Shown here: positions 26,178-34,728 of the stretch, one piece after another
Layout: each line of letters starts with the position of its first letter
How positions within the stretch are numbered: position 1 is the first letter of the stretch
DNA from: Streptomyces rubrogriseus
GTDB lineage: Bacteria > Actinomycetota > Actinomycetes > Streptomycetales > Streptomycetaceae
Assembly: GCF_027947575.1 (NCBI RefSeq)
Contig: NZ_CP116256.1
Span: 5,704,001 to 5,768,000, forward strand
DNA: 64,000 nt
Reading direction: 5' to 3'
Notes under the pieces: model-generated
What the model saw: the letters and a program-made list of their open reading frames with translations, nothing else
The model's database searches: none
Told to the model about the DNA's origin: nothing
Made by a program: the position numbers and the translations under genes

Positions 26178-27178
26178 ATCTCACTGAGCTTCACCCTCGG
26201 GTCGAAGAGTCCGTAGAGCAGGTCGGCCAGCAGGTTGCCGGCGAGTACTGCGACGGTGGCGAGAACGGTCAGGGCGGCGAGCAGCGGGAAGTCGACGGCG
26301 GTGGCGGCCTCGACGGTGGCCGCGGCGATGCCCGGCCAGCTGAAGACGGTCTCCACCAGCAGGGCGCCGGTGATGAGTTCGGGAACGCGGGAGCCGATCA
26401 GGGTGAGCACGGGCAGCAGCCCCGAGCGCAGCGCGTGTCCGACCAGGACGGTGCCCTCCGCGAGTCCGCGGGCCCGGGCGCCGCGCACCGGGTCCTCCGC
26501 GAGTGCGTCGCCGACGCCCTGGCGCACGTAGAGGGTGAACCAGGGCAGTTGGGAGACGGCGAGCACACCGGCGGGCAGCACGATGTGGCCCGCGACCTGT
26601 CCCGGGGTGACCTGTTGGCTGGCGGTGTCGGTCAGACCGCCGGCGGGCAGCACGTCCCACTGGAGGGCGAACAGCCACACGGCGAGCAGCGCGATCCAGA
26701 AGACCGGCGCCGCCTCCAGGGTGTACGAGAGCGAGGTGACCGCCCGGTCGAGCACCGAGCCCGGCCGGCGGGCCGCCAGCACGCCGAGGAGCAGGCCGAG
26801 GCCGACGGCGACGGCGAAGGCGACGGCGCACAACAGCGCGGACCAGACGAGCCGTTCACCGATGACCTGCGTCACCGGCTGCCGCAGCACGCTGGAGTGG
26901 CCGAGATCGCCGGTGAGCGCGGAGGTCAGCCAGTGCCACCAGCGGGCGACGAAGGACTCGTCCACCCCGAGGTTCTCGCGCAGCCGGTCCAGGGTCTCCT
27001 GGTCGGCGCCGAGCGCGGCGGTGCCGGCGTACGCCCTGACGGGGTCGAAGGGTGAGGCGGCGGCGATCGCGAACGCGCCGAAGGTGACGACGAGGACCAC
27101 GGGCACGGCGAACAGCGCCCGCCGCCCCACCAGCCGTGCCATCGCGCCCCAGGGCGGCCGTCGGGCCGATCGGCTCAC
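26174..27178 (-). CDS. ABC transporter permease (DppB-like)
   Basis: This is the second inner-membrane subunit, 334 residues with about six membrane helices. The first is LFAVPVVLVVTFGAFAIA. LRENLGVDESFVARWWHWLT with GDLGHSSVLRQPV is the hallmark periplasmic loop of DppB/NikB proteins, and the EAA-like motif falls in GARARGLAEGTVLVGHALRSG. The GTG start overlaps the stop of the binding-protein gene (GTGA). An in-frame codon ten positions earlier is possible but would overlap the binding-protein gene further. Confidence 0.9.
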   Translation of the reverse strand: MSRSARRPPWGAMARLVGRRALFAVPVVLVVTFGAFAIAAASPFDPVRAYAGTAALGADQETLDRLRENLGVDESFVARWWHWLTSALTGDLGHSSVLRQPVTQVIGERLVWSALLCAVAFAVAVGLGLLLGVLAARRPGSVLDRAVTSLSYTLEAAPVFWIALLAVWLFALQWDVLPAGGLTDTASQQVTPGQVAGHIVLPAGVLAVSQLPWFTLYVRQGVGDALAEDPVRGARARGLAEGTVLVGHALRSGLLPVLTLIGSRVPELITGALLVETVFSWPGIAAATVEAATAVDFPLLAALTVLATVAVLAGNLLADLLYGLFDPRVKLSEM

Positions 27179-28803
27179 TTCTTCGGCCGCCAGTTCTCGA
27201 TGTTCCACCAGGGCCCGCTGGCGAAGCCGTGCTCGTGCGGCTCCAGTTGGGTGGTCAGCCCGTCCCAGCGGTCGGCGAGGACGTAGAGGTGGTCGATGTG
27301 GGTGAGGAAGGTGTATCCCGGGTCCGCCACGAGCGCCTTCTGGATCTCCCCGTAGGCGGCGGCGCGCACCTTCGGGTCCTGGCTGCGGCGCCCGGCGTCG
27401 AGCGCCTCGTCCACGGCCGGGTTGGCGTAGTGGGCCATGTTGTTGAAGCCGTCACCGGCGAGGGTGGAGTGCAGCAGGGTGTAGAGGCCGAAGTCGGGGT
27501 CGCCGACGCTGCCCAGGCCCGCGAGGACCGCGTCGGTCTTCATCCGCGGCTCGATGACCTCCCAGGTGGCGCCCTCGACCTTCACCTCGATGCCGGCCTT
27601 CTTGGCGTCGGAGGCGTAGGCGAGCGCGTGGTCCTGGCGGACCTTGTCGCCGGAGGGGTAGTAGAGCGTGAAGGAGGCGCGCTGTCCGTCCTTGGCGCGG
27701 ATGCCGCCGGAGCCGGGCTTCCACCCGGCCTCGTCGAGGATGCGCCCCGCCCCGGCGAGGTCGCGCGGGCGCTCGATGCCGCGCTCGTACCAGGGGTCGT
27801 CGACGGGCAGCGGTCCGTACGCCGGCCGGCCCGCGCCGTCGAGGATCTTGTCGACCATGGCCTGCCGGTCCACGGCGGCGTCCAGGGCCCGGCGGATCGC
27901 GCGGTCGCCGGTGACCTGGCCGGCGCTGGGCAGGGTGACCGCACGGAAGTCGTAGGACCTGGCCCGGTAGGTGCGTCTGCCGTCGTCCTTCTCGAAGGTG
28001 GCGGCGAGGTTGGGCGGCAGGACGGCGCCGTCGAGGTCGCCGGAGCGCAGCCGGGTGGCGCGTACGTTGTCGTCGGCTATGACGGCCATGGTGAACGACT
28101 TCACCGCGGGCTTGTCGCCCCAGTAGTGCGGGTTGGCCCGGAAGCCGAGCTTCTCGCCCTTGCTCCAGTTGGTGAGCACGTACGGTCCGGTGCCGACCGG
28201 TTCGGTGTTGAAGTCGCCGGTGTTGGGGTCCTGCTTCCCGGCGACGTGCTCGGGGACGATGGGCAGGACGGTGCGGGCGGCGAAGGGCGCGTAGGGGTAC
28301 TTGAGGGTGAAGACGACGGTGTCGTCCCCGCTCGCGCGGACGTCCTCGACGGCGTCTAGTTCGCTGCGGGCGGTGTTGTTGGTCTTCTCGTCGAGGACGG
28401 TGCGGTACGTGTAGACGACGTCCCCTGCCGTCAGCGGTTCGCCGTCGCTGAACTTCACGCCCTCGCGCAGGGTGTAGGTGTACGTGCGGCCGTCGTCGGT
28501 GACCTTCGGCAGCGCGGCGGCGAGGGCGGGCTTCAGCTCCAGGTCGCTGTCGCGGGCGAGCAGCCCGTCGAAGATCTTGGAGTTTCCGTCCTTGCCGTAG
28601 CCGAGCAGCGGGCTGAGCGTGTCCGGTTCCGAGGCCACGCCTATGACGACGGATTCGGCCGCCTCGGCGCCGCCGTCCCCTCCCCCGCGCGAGGGCGCGG
28701 AGCAGGCGGTCGCACCGGCGGCGAACGCCACCGCGGCGGCGGCACTGCGTATCGGAAGTCTCCGATCGGTCCGACGGGTCCAACGGGTCCGACGGGCTGT
28801 CAT
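27175..28803 (-). CDS. ABC transporter substrate-binding lipoprotein (SBP family 5, peptide/nickel)
   Basis: This 542-residue extracellular binding protein is first in the transporter operon. The N-terminus has basic residues, a hydrophobic stretch and a lipobox ending in GATAC, so it should be a lipoprotein. Family-5 signatures include GVASEPDTLSPLL, YTYTLREGVKFSDGEPLTAGD, and VGTGPYVLTNW. The SBP-permease-permease-ATPase-ATPase order is shared by Dpp, Opp and Nik systems. Ligand cannot be read from sequence; peptide is likely, nickel is an alternative given the nickel-type regulator 11 kb away. The ATG has no strong ribosome site, and a clear promoter lies just upstream. Confidence 0.9.
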   Translation of the reverse strand: MTARRTRWTRRTDRRLPIRSAAAAVAFAAGATACSAPSRGGGDGGAEAAESVVIGVASEPDTLSPLLGYGKDGNSKIFDGLLARDSDLELKPALAAALPKVTDDGRTYTYTLREGVKFSDGEPLTAGDVVYTYRTVLDEKTNNTARSELDAVEDVRASGDDTVVFTLKYPYAPFAARTVLPIVPEHVAGKQDPNTGDFNTEPVGTGPYVLTNWSKGEKLGFRANPHYWGDKPAVKSFTMAVIADDNVRATRLRSGDLDGAVLPPNLAATFEKDDGRRTYRARSYDFRAVTLPSAGQVTGDRAIRRALDAAVDRQAMVDKILDGAGRPAYGPLPVDDPWYERGIERPRDLAGAGRILDEAGWKPGSGGIRAKDGQRASFTLYYPSGDKVRQDHALAYASDAKKAGIEVKVEGATWEVIEPRMKTDAVLAGLGSVGDPDFGLYTLLHSTLAGDGFNNMAHYANPAVDEALDAGRRSQDPKVRAAAYGEIQKALVADPGYTFLTHIDHLYVLADRWDGLTTQLEPHEHGFASGPWWNIENWRPKK

Positions 28804-28835
28804 GTCTCCCCCACGCTTGTTGTCGATGCGCAGCT

Positions 28836-28864
28836 ATTGCACATCACTCGCAATAAAGCGTCAA
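28836..28864 (-). promoter_or_regulatory. Promoter with palindromic operator for the ABC transporter operon
   Basis: Reading the minus strand, TTGACG and TGCAAT are separated by exactly 17 nt, a good vegetative promoter. The inverted repeat ATTGC-N9-GCAAT (28836-28854) spans the -10 and spacer, so a dimeric regulator there would control the operon. No regulator gene is adjacent. Confidence 0.65.
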
Positions 28865-28918
28865 GCCAGGTGGGGGGTGGGAGGGCATGCCTCGACGGCG
28901 TGCGGCCGGTCGGCCCGC

Positions 28919-28969
28919 GTGCGGAGGCGGCCCGCACGCGGAGGCGGCCCGCGTGCGGAGGCGGCCCGC
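28919..28969. repeat. 17-nt tandem repeat, three copies
   Basis: GTGCGGAGGCGGCCCGC occurs three times head to tail, the middle copy differing by two bases. A degenerate earlier copy lies at about 28900-28918. The array sits 15 nt beyond the macrodomain gene's stop, in the spacer shared with the transporter promoter. Confidence 0.9.
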
Positions 28970-28984
28970 CGAACAGTGCGGCGG

Positions 28985-29494
28985 TCAGCCCGCCAGCGCC
29001 GCGAACGCCTGGTACGCCGGGGCGTCGAAGAGGACGAAGCGCACCTCGGCGACCGATGTCCGGGTGGCCCGCACGGTCTCCACGGCGATGCGGGCCGCGT
29101 CGTCCATCGGCCAGCGGTAGACGCCGGTGGAGATGGCGGGGAAGGCCACCGTGCGGGCGCCCAACTCGTCGGCGGTGCCCAGGGATTCGCGGTAGCAGGA
29201 GGCGAGGAGGCCGGAGCGGTCCTCGGTGGCCGACCAGACCGGACCGACCGTGTGGATCACCCAGCGCGCGTCCAGGTCCCCCGCGGTGGTGGCGACCGCA
29301 CGGCCCGTGGGCAGGCCCTTGCCGAGGTGGCCCGCGCGAAGCCTGCGGCAGTCCGCCAGGATCGCGGGGCCGCCGCGCCGGTGGATGGCGCCGTCGACGC
29401 CGCCTCCACCGAGGAGCGAGGAGTTGGCGGCGTTGACGATCGCGTCGGCGCTCTGGCGGGTGATGTCGCCCTGAACGAGGATGATGTCGGTCAT
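28985..29494 (-). CDS. Macrodomain protein (ADP-ribose / O-acyl-ADP-ribose binding)
   Basis: This 169-residue single-domain protein binds or hydrolyses ADP-ribose derivatives. It matches the YmdB/MacroD pattern: [35 protein letters not shown], where the Asn pair and the glycine loop contact ADP-ribose, then [20 protein letters not shown], and [12 protein letters not shown]. It may deacylate O-acetyl-ADP-ribose, the product of the sirtuin encoded 18 kb to the left, but that link is inference. The ATG overlaps the preceding oxidoreductase gene by 4 nt (ATGA), so the two are translationally coupled. Confidence 0.93.
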   Translation of the reverse strand: MTDIILVQGDITRQSADAIVNAANSSLLGGGGVDGAIHRRGGPAILADCRRLRAGHLGKGLPTGRAVATTAGDLDARWVIHTVGPVWSATEDRSGLLASCYRESLGTADELGARTVAFPAISTGVYRWPMDDAARIAVETVRATRTSVAEVRFVLFDAPAYQAFAALAG

Positions 29495-30900
29495 GTCTGC
29501 CTCAGCCTGCGCCAGACCGCCTTCGCCGCGTTGTGGCCCGACATGCCGTGGACGCCGGGGCCGGGCGGGGTGGCCGACGAGCAGATGAACACGGCCGGGT
29601 GCGGGGTCGAGTACGGGAACAGGGAGATCTTGGGGCGCAGCAGCAGTTGGAGGCCGGAGACCGCGCCGGAGGAGATGTCGCCGCCGACGTAGTTGGCGTT
29701 GCGGGCGGCGAGTTCGGCCGGTCCGGCGGTGGCGCGGGCGAGGACGCGGTCGCGGAAGCCGGGGGCGAAGCGCTCCAGTTGGCGTTCCATGGCGTCGGTG
29801 AGGTCGCCGTCCCAGCCGTTGGGGACGTGGCCGTAGGCCCAGAAAACGTGCTTGCCGGCCGGGGCGCGGGTGGGGTCGGCGACGCTGGGCTGCACGGTGA
29901 TCAGGAACGGCCGCTCGGGTGCGCGGTCCGTGCCGGAGGCGGCGTGCAGGGCTGCGCCGATCTCCGTGCTGTCGGCGCCGATCTGCACGGTGCCCGCGCT
30001 GCGCGGCTCCTCGGCCGTCCACGGGACGGGCCCGTCCAGCGCGTAGTCGATCTTGAAGACGCTGGGTCCGTAGCGGTAGTTCGCGTAGTGGCTGCCGAGG
30101 CCGGCGATGCGGGCCAGGGCCGTGGGCGAGGTGTCGAAGACGTACGCGCGCGCGGGCGGCAGGTCGTCGAGGCGTTTGACCTCGTAGTCGGTGTGGACGG
30201 CGCCGCCTAGGTCCTCGAGGTACGCGGTGAGGGCGTCGGAGATGGACTGGGAGCCGCCGCGGGCGACGGGCCAGCCGCGGGCGTGCGCGGCCAGGGCGAA
30301 GACCAGGCCTATGGCGCCGGTGGCGAAGCCGCCGAGCGGGGCCATGACGTGCGCGACGAGCCCGGCGAAGAGGGTCTTGGCCTTCTCGTCGCGGAAACGG
30401 CGCATCAGCCAGGTCGACGGGGGCAGACCGACCAGGCCGAACCGGGCCAGGGTGACCGGGTCGCGGGGCAGCGCCGTCAGCGGCAGGGACATGAAGTCCC
30501 GGGCCAGCGTGTCCCACCTGGGCAGGAAGCGCTCGACCAGCCTGCGGTACGGGCCGGCGTCGCGCGCTCCGAAGGAGGCGGCGGTCTCGCCGACCGAGCG
30601 GGACAGCACGGCGGCCGAGCCGTCGGGGAACGGGTGCGCCATGGGCAGCCCGGGGTGCAGCCACTGAAGGCCGTACCGCTCCAGGGGGAGGTCGCGGAAG
30701 GCGGGCGAGTTGATACCGAGCGGGTGCGCGGCCGAGCACGGGTCGTGCCGGAAGCCGGGCAGGGTCAGCTCCTCCGTGCGCGCGCCGCCGCCCACGGTGC
30801 CCTGCGCCTCGAACACGGCGACCGAGAAGCCGCGGCGGGCCAGTTCCACGGCGGCGGTCAGTCCGTTCGGCCCCGCACCCACTACGACCGCATCGAGCAT
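29491..30900 (-). CDS. FAD-dependent oxidoreductase, phytoene-desaturase (CrtI) superfamily
   Basis: This flavoprotein of about 469 residues begins with the dinucleotide fold [20 protein letters not shown] and the [13 protein letters not shown] segment, both typical of CrtI-like enzymes. It ends with [23 protein letters not shown], the matching FAD-binding C-terminus. The reaction is unknown, and no phytoene synthase or other carotenoid gene is near. The chosen ATG has GAAGG 8 nt upstream; a GTG three codons earlier has its own AGGGG site and is equally possible. The tight coupling to a macrodomain gene is unusual for this family. Confidence 0.85.
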   Translation of the reverse strand: MLDAVVVGAGPNGLTAAVELARRGFSVAVFEAQGTVGGGARTEELTLPGFRHDPCSAAHPLGINSPAFRDLPLERYGLQWLHPGLPMAHPFPDGSAAVLSRSVGETAASFGARDAGPYRRLVERFLPRWDTLARDFMSLPLTALPRDPVTLARFGLVGLPPSTWLMRRFRDEKAKTLFAGLVAHVMAPLGGFATGAIGLVFALAAHARGWPVARGGSQSISDALTAYLEDLGGAVHTDYEVKRLDDLPPARAYVFDTSPTALARIAGLGSHYANYRYGPSVFKIDYALDGPVPWTAEEPRSAGTVQIGADSTEIGAALHAASGTDRAPERPFLITVQPSVADPTRAPAGKHVFWAYGHVPNGWDGDLTDAMERQLERFAPGFRDRVLARATAGPAELAARNANYVGGDISSGAVSGLQLLLRPKISLFPYSTPHPAVFICSSATPPGPGVHGMSGHNAAKAVWRRLRQT

Positions 30901-31007
30901 CGACGGCACCTTCGGACCCCTTCGTCAGCCGATGGCCACTGGGGATCAGGATATGCCCGGGGTCCGACGGCGCACGGTCTCGGGTGGGCGGGACCGCGCG
31001 CCGGGGT

Positions 31008-31946
31008 TCAGGCCGCCGCGGCGCGGAACGTGCTGGGACTCTGGCCCCGGTGGCGTTTGAAGGCGGCGCTGAAGCCGAAGGCGTCGGCATAGCCGACGGT
31101 CCTGGCGATCCGGGCGATGCTCAGGTCGGTGTCGGTCAGCAGTGCCTCGGCGTCGGCCATCCGGCATTCGGTGAGGTAGGCGAGGGGCGGGCGGCCCATC
31201 AGCTCGGTGAAGCGTTTGGCGAACAGCGCCCGGGAGACGCCCGCCCGGCCCGCGAGCGACGCCACCGTCCAGGACTCGGCGGGCCGGCCGTGGAAGGCGT
31301 GCAGGGCGGGGCCGAGAACCGGATCGGCCAGGCCGCGGTACCAGCTGGGCGCGTCGGCGCCGGCCTGGTCGAACCAGTTGCGCAGCGTGCAGACCAGGGC
31401 CCAGTCGAGGAGCCGGTCCATCAGGGCCTGGGAACCGGCCGAGAGCCGGGCGGCGTCGGCCGCGGCCGTCTCCAGCCAGGCACAGACCTCGACGTCCTCG
31501 TTGACGACCAGGACGGACGGCAGGGTGCGCAGGAGCCGTTCGTGGCGGTGGCCCGAGGCGCGGTAGGCGCCCACGATCAGCGCCGTCGCCCCGTCCGGAT
31601 CGGTTCCCCAGCGGATGCCGCCGAGGTCCTGGGCGGTGCACTCGGGGTCCGCGGTGAAGCACGCGATCTCGTACTCGGTGTGCGGGCGGTCGACCGTGGC
31701 GGGCCGGTCGGCGAGGAGGAACGGCGCCGGGCCGCGCACGAGGGCGGTGTCGCCCACGCCGACCGCCCGTCGGGTGCCGTCGGGCAGCAGCAGGGTGCCG
31801 CCGCCGCGCAGCACGCTGACCATGGTGAGCGGCGCCCCGTCGGTGAAGCGGATGGTCCAGGGCGCCGTCAGGACGGCGTGGCTGACGACCGAGCCCTCGG
31901 CCCGGATGCCGCTCAGCAGTGAACTCAGGGGATCCACGCCGGTCAT
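31008..31946 (-). CDS. AraC-family transcriptional regulator with N-terminal cupin
   Basis: This 312-residue regulator has an N-terminal cupin-type sensing domain (LTMVSVLRGGGTLLLPDGTR, VGVGDTALVRGP). Its C-terminal AraC DNA-binding domain has two helix-turn-helix units: WTVASLAGRAGVSRALFAKRF and IARIARTVGYADAFGFSAAF. The ATG has GGAGA about 9 nt upstream. It is divergent from the quinone-reductase gene across about 100 nt, the usual layout for a regulator and its target. Confidence 0.92.
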   Translation of the reverse strand: MTGVDPLSSLLSGIRAEGSVVSHAVLTAPWTIRFTDGAPLTMVSVLRGGGTLLLPDGTRRAVGVGDTALVRGPAPFLLADRPATVDRPHTEYEIACFTADPECTAQDLGGIRWGTDPDGATALIVGAYRASGHRHERLLRTLPSVLVVNEDVEVCAWLETAAADAARLSAGSQALMDRLLDWALVCTLRNWFDQAGADAPSWYRGLADPVLGPALHAFHGRPAESWTVASLAGRAGVSRALFAKRFTELMGRPPLAYLTECRMADAEALLTDTDLSIARIARTVGYADAFGFSAAFKRHRGQSPSTFRAAAA

Positions 31947-32050
31947 CGTAGACGATCTCCTATGTCTCCGAGGGTTTCTCCCATGGATCATCCATGCGGC
32001 CGGGACTGTACTGGACTCGTCGCACTGACCGAGACCAGCCGGGAGACCCC

Positions 32051-32734
32051 GTGACGGAGCACAGCAGCAGCAACGGCAGGACCGCCCTCGTGGTCGTCGC
32101 GCACCACCGCGCCGACTCCCTCACCGCGCACACCGCCCGTCGTACCGCCGACCGGCTCGAGGCCGCCGGATACCGCGTCGACCTGCTCGACCTGCACGCC
32201 GAGGGTTTCGACCCGCGGATGACCACGGCGGACCAGCCGGACTGGGGGGACCGGGAGAAGCAGTACTCGGACGAGGCACGGGCACACATGCGGCGGGTGC
32301 TCGACGCCGACGTGGTCGTCGCCGTCTTCCCGGTGTACTGGCAGAGCGTGCCCGCCCTCCTCAAGGGATGGATCGACCGGGTGTGGAACTACGGCTTCGC
32401 CTACGGCCGCAGCAAGCCGCGTCTGGCGGGCAAGCGCATGCTCTGGCTGGGCCTGGCCGGCGCCACCGCCGACGATCCGATCAGCGAGGCGATGCACGCC
32501 CTCCTGGAGACCAACCTCAGCGAGGGCATCGCCTACTACTGCGGCTTCTCCCATTCGGCCGTCGGTCTGCTCACCGACGCCGAGGAGCGCCCGCAGCGGG
32601 TCGACGCCGAGGGCAGTCTGCTGGTCGGCGACGCGGTCGCGGGCGCCGAGCGGGAGGCGCAGTACGCCGACTTCGACCGTCGTGCGCGGGAGGCGGTGGA
32701 GAAGTTCCTCGCCGCGGAGGGGGTGGCGGTCTGA
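32051..32734 (+). CDS. NAD(P)H:quinone oxidoreductase, flavodoxin-like (MdaB/KefF type)
   Basis: This 227-residue flavoprotein should reduce quinones or electrophiles by two-electron transfer. Family features are VVVAHHRADSLTAHTA at the flavin-binding start, ADVVVAVFPVYWQSVPALLKGWIDRVW in the middle, and GFAYG. The GTG start is preceded by GGGAG; the frame is open about 19 codons further up but without a good start site. Its expression is probably controlled by the divergent AraC regulator. The physiological substrate is unknown. Confidence 0.87.
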   Translation: MTEHSSSNGRTALVVVAHHRADSLTAHTARRTADRLEAAGYRVDLLDLHAEGFDPRMTTADQPDWGDREKQYSDEARAHMRRVLDADVVVAVFPVYWQSVPALLKGWIDRVWNYGFAYGRSKPRLAGKRMLWLGLAGATADDPISEAMHALLETNLSEGIAYYCGFSHSAVGLLTDAEERPQRVDAEGSLLVGDAVAGAEREAQYADFDRRAREAVEKFLAAEGVAV

Positions 32735-32788
32735 CGGCGGGAGACCCGCGCGGTGCGACCGGCGCGACCGGCGCGGGCGGCCCGGTCG

Positions 32789-33679
32789 TCACAGGTCGAG
32801 CTGGTACTCCAGGGCGCGGTGTGTCGGGACGTAGCCGAGCGCGTCGTTGATGCGGCGCATGTGCGTGTTGCTGTCGGCCGTGTCGGTGACCAGACCGGCG
32901 AGACCGGGGTGCTGGGCGCGGGCGAGGCGGATCGACTCGGCCTTCATCCAGCGGCCGAGGCCGTGGCCGCGGTGCTCGGGCAGCACACCGGTGCCGTAGT
33001 GCAGCCCGTCGCCCCTGCCGTCGCCGGGCACGACGAACTCCGAGAAGCCGGCGACCGAGCCGTCCGACTCGTCGACGACGGCCACCGTGGTGAGCTGCTC
33101 CCCGCGGTCGGCGACGGCCCGGGCGGCTGCCAGGACCCGCTCGACGTCCCAGACCACGACGCCGTAGTCGGTGTCGTCCATCGGCATGTCGTCCATCGCG
33201 CGGCGCGAGTCGGCGAAGGTCCAGGCCAGGTCGTCCGGGACGGTGCCGCGCCAGGACACCAACCGGTAGCCGGGGTGCGGCCGCTCGGCGATCGCGTCGG
33301 TCTCCTCCGCCCGGCCGCCGCCCGTGCCGCTCAGGTCGAGCCGGGCGTACGTCAGGGCCAGCACCTTGCGGAAGCCGCGCGCGGCGAGGAAGTGGTCGCC
33401 GGGCGTGTCCGCGTCGGCCTGCGCGACGACCGACCGCCGGCCGGCCGCCCGCGCGGCGGCCACCGCCTCGTCGAGGAGCCGCGACCCGACGCCTCTGCGC
33501 CGCTCCGCCGCGTGCACGTTCAGCGTCAGCTCCGCCAGGTGGTCCTGCCCTTCCCGGGTGAACACCCGCAGGAACGCGTGCCCGAGCGGGCCGCCGTCGT
33601 CCCCGCAGGCCAGCCAGGCCAGGCGATGGGCGGACGGGGTGCGGGCGGGATCGGTGAGAGCGGTGACGTGCAGGGACAA
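32789..33679 (-). CDS. GNAT N-acetyltransferase with two GNAT domains
   Basis: This 296-residue protein has two acetyl-CoA-binding signatures. The first is AERRRGVGSRLLDEAVAAARAAGRR, around residues 60-90. The second is TGVLPEHRGHGLGRWMKAESIRLA, around residues 230-255, followed by NTHMRRINDALGYVP, typical of the second domain of tandem-GNAT proteins related to mycothiol synthase. The TTG start is picked because GGAG lies 7 nt upstream and the N-terminus (MSLHVTALTDPA) is plausible; an ATG further up would add 23 basic residues. The acceptor substrate is unknown. Confidence 0.85.
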   Translation of the reverse strand: MSLHVTALTDPARTPSAHRLAWLACGDDGGPLGHAFLRVFTREGQDHLAELTLNVHAAERRRGVGSRLLDEAVAAARAAGRRSVVAQADADTPGDHFLAARGFRKVLALTYARLDLSGTGGGRAEETDAIAERPHPGYRLVSWRGTVPDDLAWTFADSRRAMDDMPMDDTDYGVVVWDVERVLAAARAVADRGEQLTTVAVVDESDGSVAGFSEFVVPGDGRGDGLHYGTGVLPEHRGHGLGRWMKAESIRLARAQHPGLAGLVTDTADSNTHMRRINDALGYVPTHRALEYQLDL

Positions 33680-33785
33680 GGTGACTCCGGTCGGTCGGCG
33701 ACGGCTGCTCCGACCGACAGTCGACCACGCGACGGGCCGCCGGGGCACCGGATTTCCCGGGCGGCGGCCGACGCTCCCCCGGGGA

Positions 33786-34631
33786 TCAGGCCTCGCCCGA
33801 CAGCAGGGCCACCACCTGCCGCGCCGTGGCCGCGTCGCGGGCGGCGGTGAACGGCAGTTCGTTGCCCCCGGTGATGCGGAACGGCTCGCCCGTGCGGGTC
33901 AGGTGGGTGCCGCCCGCCTCCTCGACCAGGAGGAGACCGGCCGCGTGGTCCCACGCCGCTTCCCAGGAGAAGGCGGTGGCGTCGGACTCGCCGCGGGCGA
34001 CGGCCAGGTACTCCAGGCCGGCCGAGCCGCAGGGGCGGGGGGCCACCCCCGGGGTGCGCAGGGCATGCAGGTCGCGCTTCTGCTCGTCCGTCGTGTAGTC
34101 CGGGTGGGAGGTGGCCACCCGCAGGTCCCGGCCGGGCTCGGGCGGCCCCGCGTACAGCCGCTCGCCGTCCAGGAAGGCGCCCCCTCCGCGTACGGCCGCG
34201 GCGAGCCGGTCACCGGCCGGGGCGTAGGTCCAGGAGGCCTGCACGACGCCGCGGTGGGCGAGCGCCACCAGCGTGCAGAAGCCCTCCTCGCCGCGCACGA
34301 ACTGCCGGGTCCCGTCGACCGGGTCGACGATCCACACCGGGGCCTCGCCGCGTATCGCCCCGTACGAAGCCGGGTTCGCGTGCACCGCCTCCTCGCCGAC
34401 CACCACCGAGCCGGGCAGCAGGCGGGGCAGCACCTCCGTGAGGTACAGCTCCGCCTTGCGGTCGGCGTCCGTCACCAGGTCGTGCGGGCCCGCCTTCTGG
34501 TCGACCTCGTGTGCCGCGAGCCGGCGCCAGCGCGGCATGATCTCCTGCGCGGCCGCCTTGCGGACGGCCTCCTCCACGTCGCCGGTGTGCCGGGCGAGAA
34601 ACTCGTCGATGGTTTCGTTGTTCTCGATCAT
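33786..34631 (-). CDS. Inositol-monophosphatase family phosphatase
   Basis: This metal-dependent phosphomonoesterase of 281 residues carries the family motifs VGEE, WIVDPVDGTRQF (with the two Asp metal ligands), and WDHAAGLLLVEEAGG. Homologues in actinomycetes dephosphorylate inositol phosphate, histidinol phosphate or PAP; none can be chosen from sequence. The ATG giving MIENNETIDEF is taken; a weak GGAG lies close to it, and an in-frame start 12 codons earlier exists. Confidence 0.88.
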   Translation of the reverse strand: MIENNETIDEFLARHTGDVEEAVRKAAAQEIMPRWRRLAAHEVDQKAGPHDLVTDADRKAELYLTEVLPRLLPGSVVVGEEAVHANPASYGAIRGEAPVWIVDPVDGTRQFVRGEEGFCTLVALAHRGVVQASWTYAPAGDRLAAAVRGGGAFLDGERLYAGPPEPGRDLRVATSHPDYTTDEQKRDLHALRTPGVAPRPCGSAGLEYLAVARGESDATAFSWEAAWDHAAGLLLVEEAGGTHLTRTGEPFRITGGNELPFTAARDAATARQVVALLSGEA

Positions 34632-34728
34632 GGCTCCATGAGAGCACGCGCCACTGACAACCCCCACCCGGGTGGTGTACTCCGGGTGGAATCGGTACGA
34701 ACATCAGGTGTACGCGCGCGCCTGCCGG

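Noticed and set aside
29491..30900. The FAD oxidoreductase as the missing hydrazinoacetate-releasing oxidase
   Set aside because: It is a CrtI-type protein, not an amine/D-amino-acid-oxidase type, and lies 11 kb from the cluster, coupled to a macrodomain gene.
29491..30900. A carotenoid biosynthesis locus
   Set aside because: No phytoene synthase, geranylgeranyl synthase or lycopene cyclase gene is nearby.
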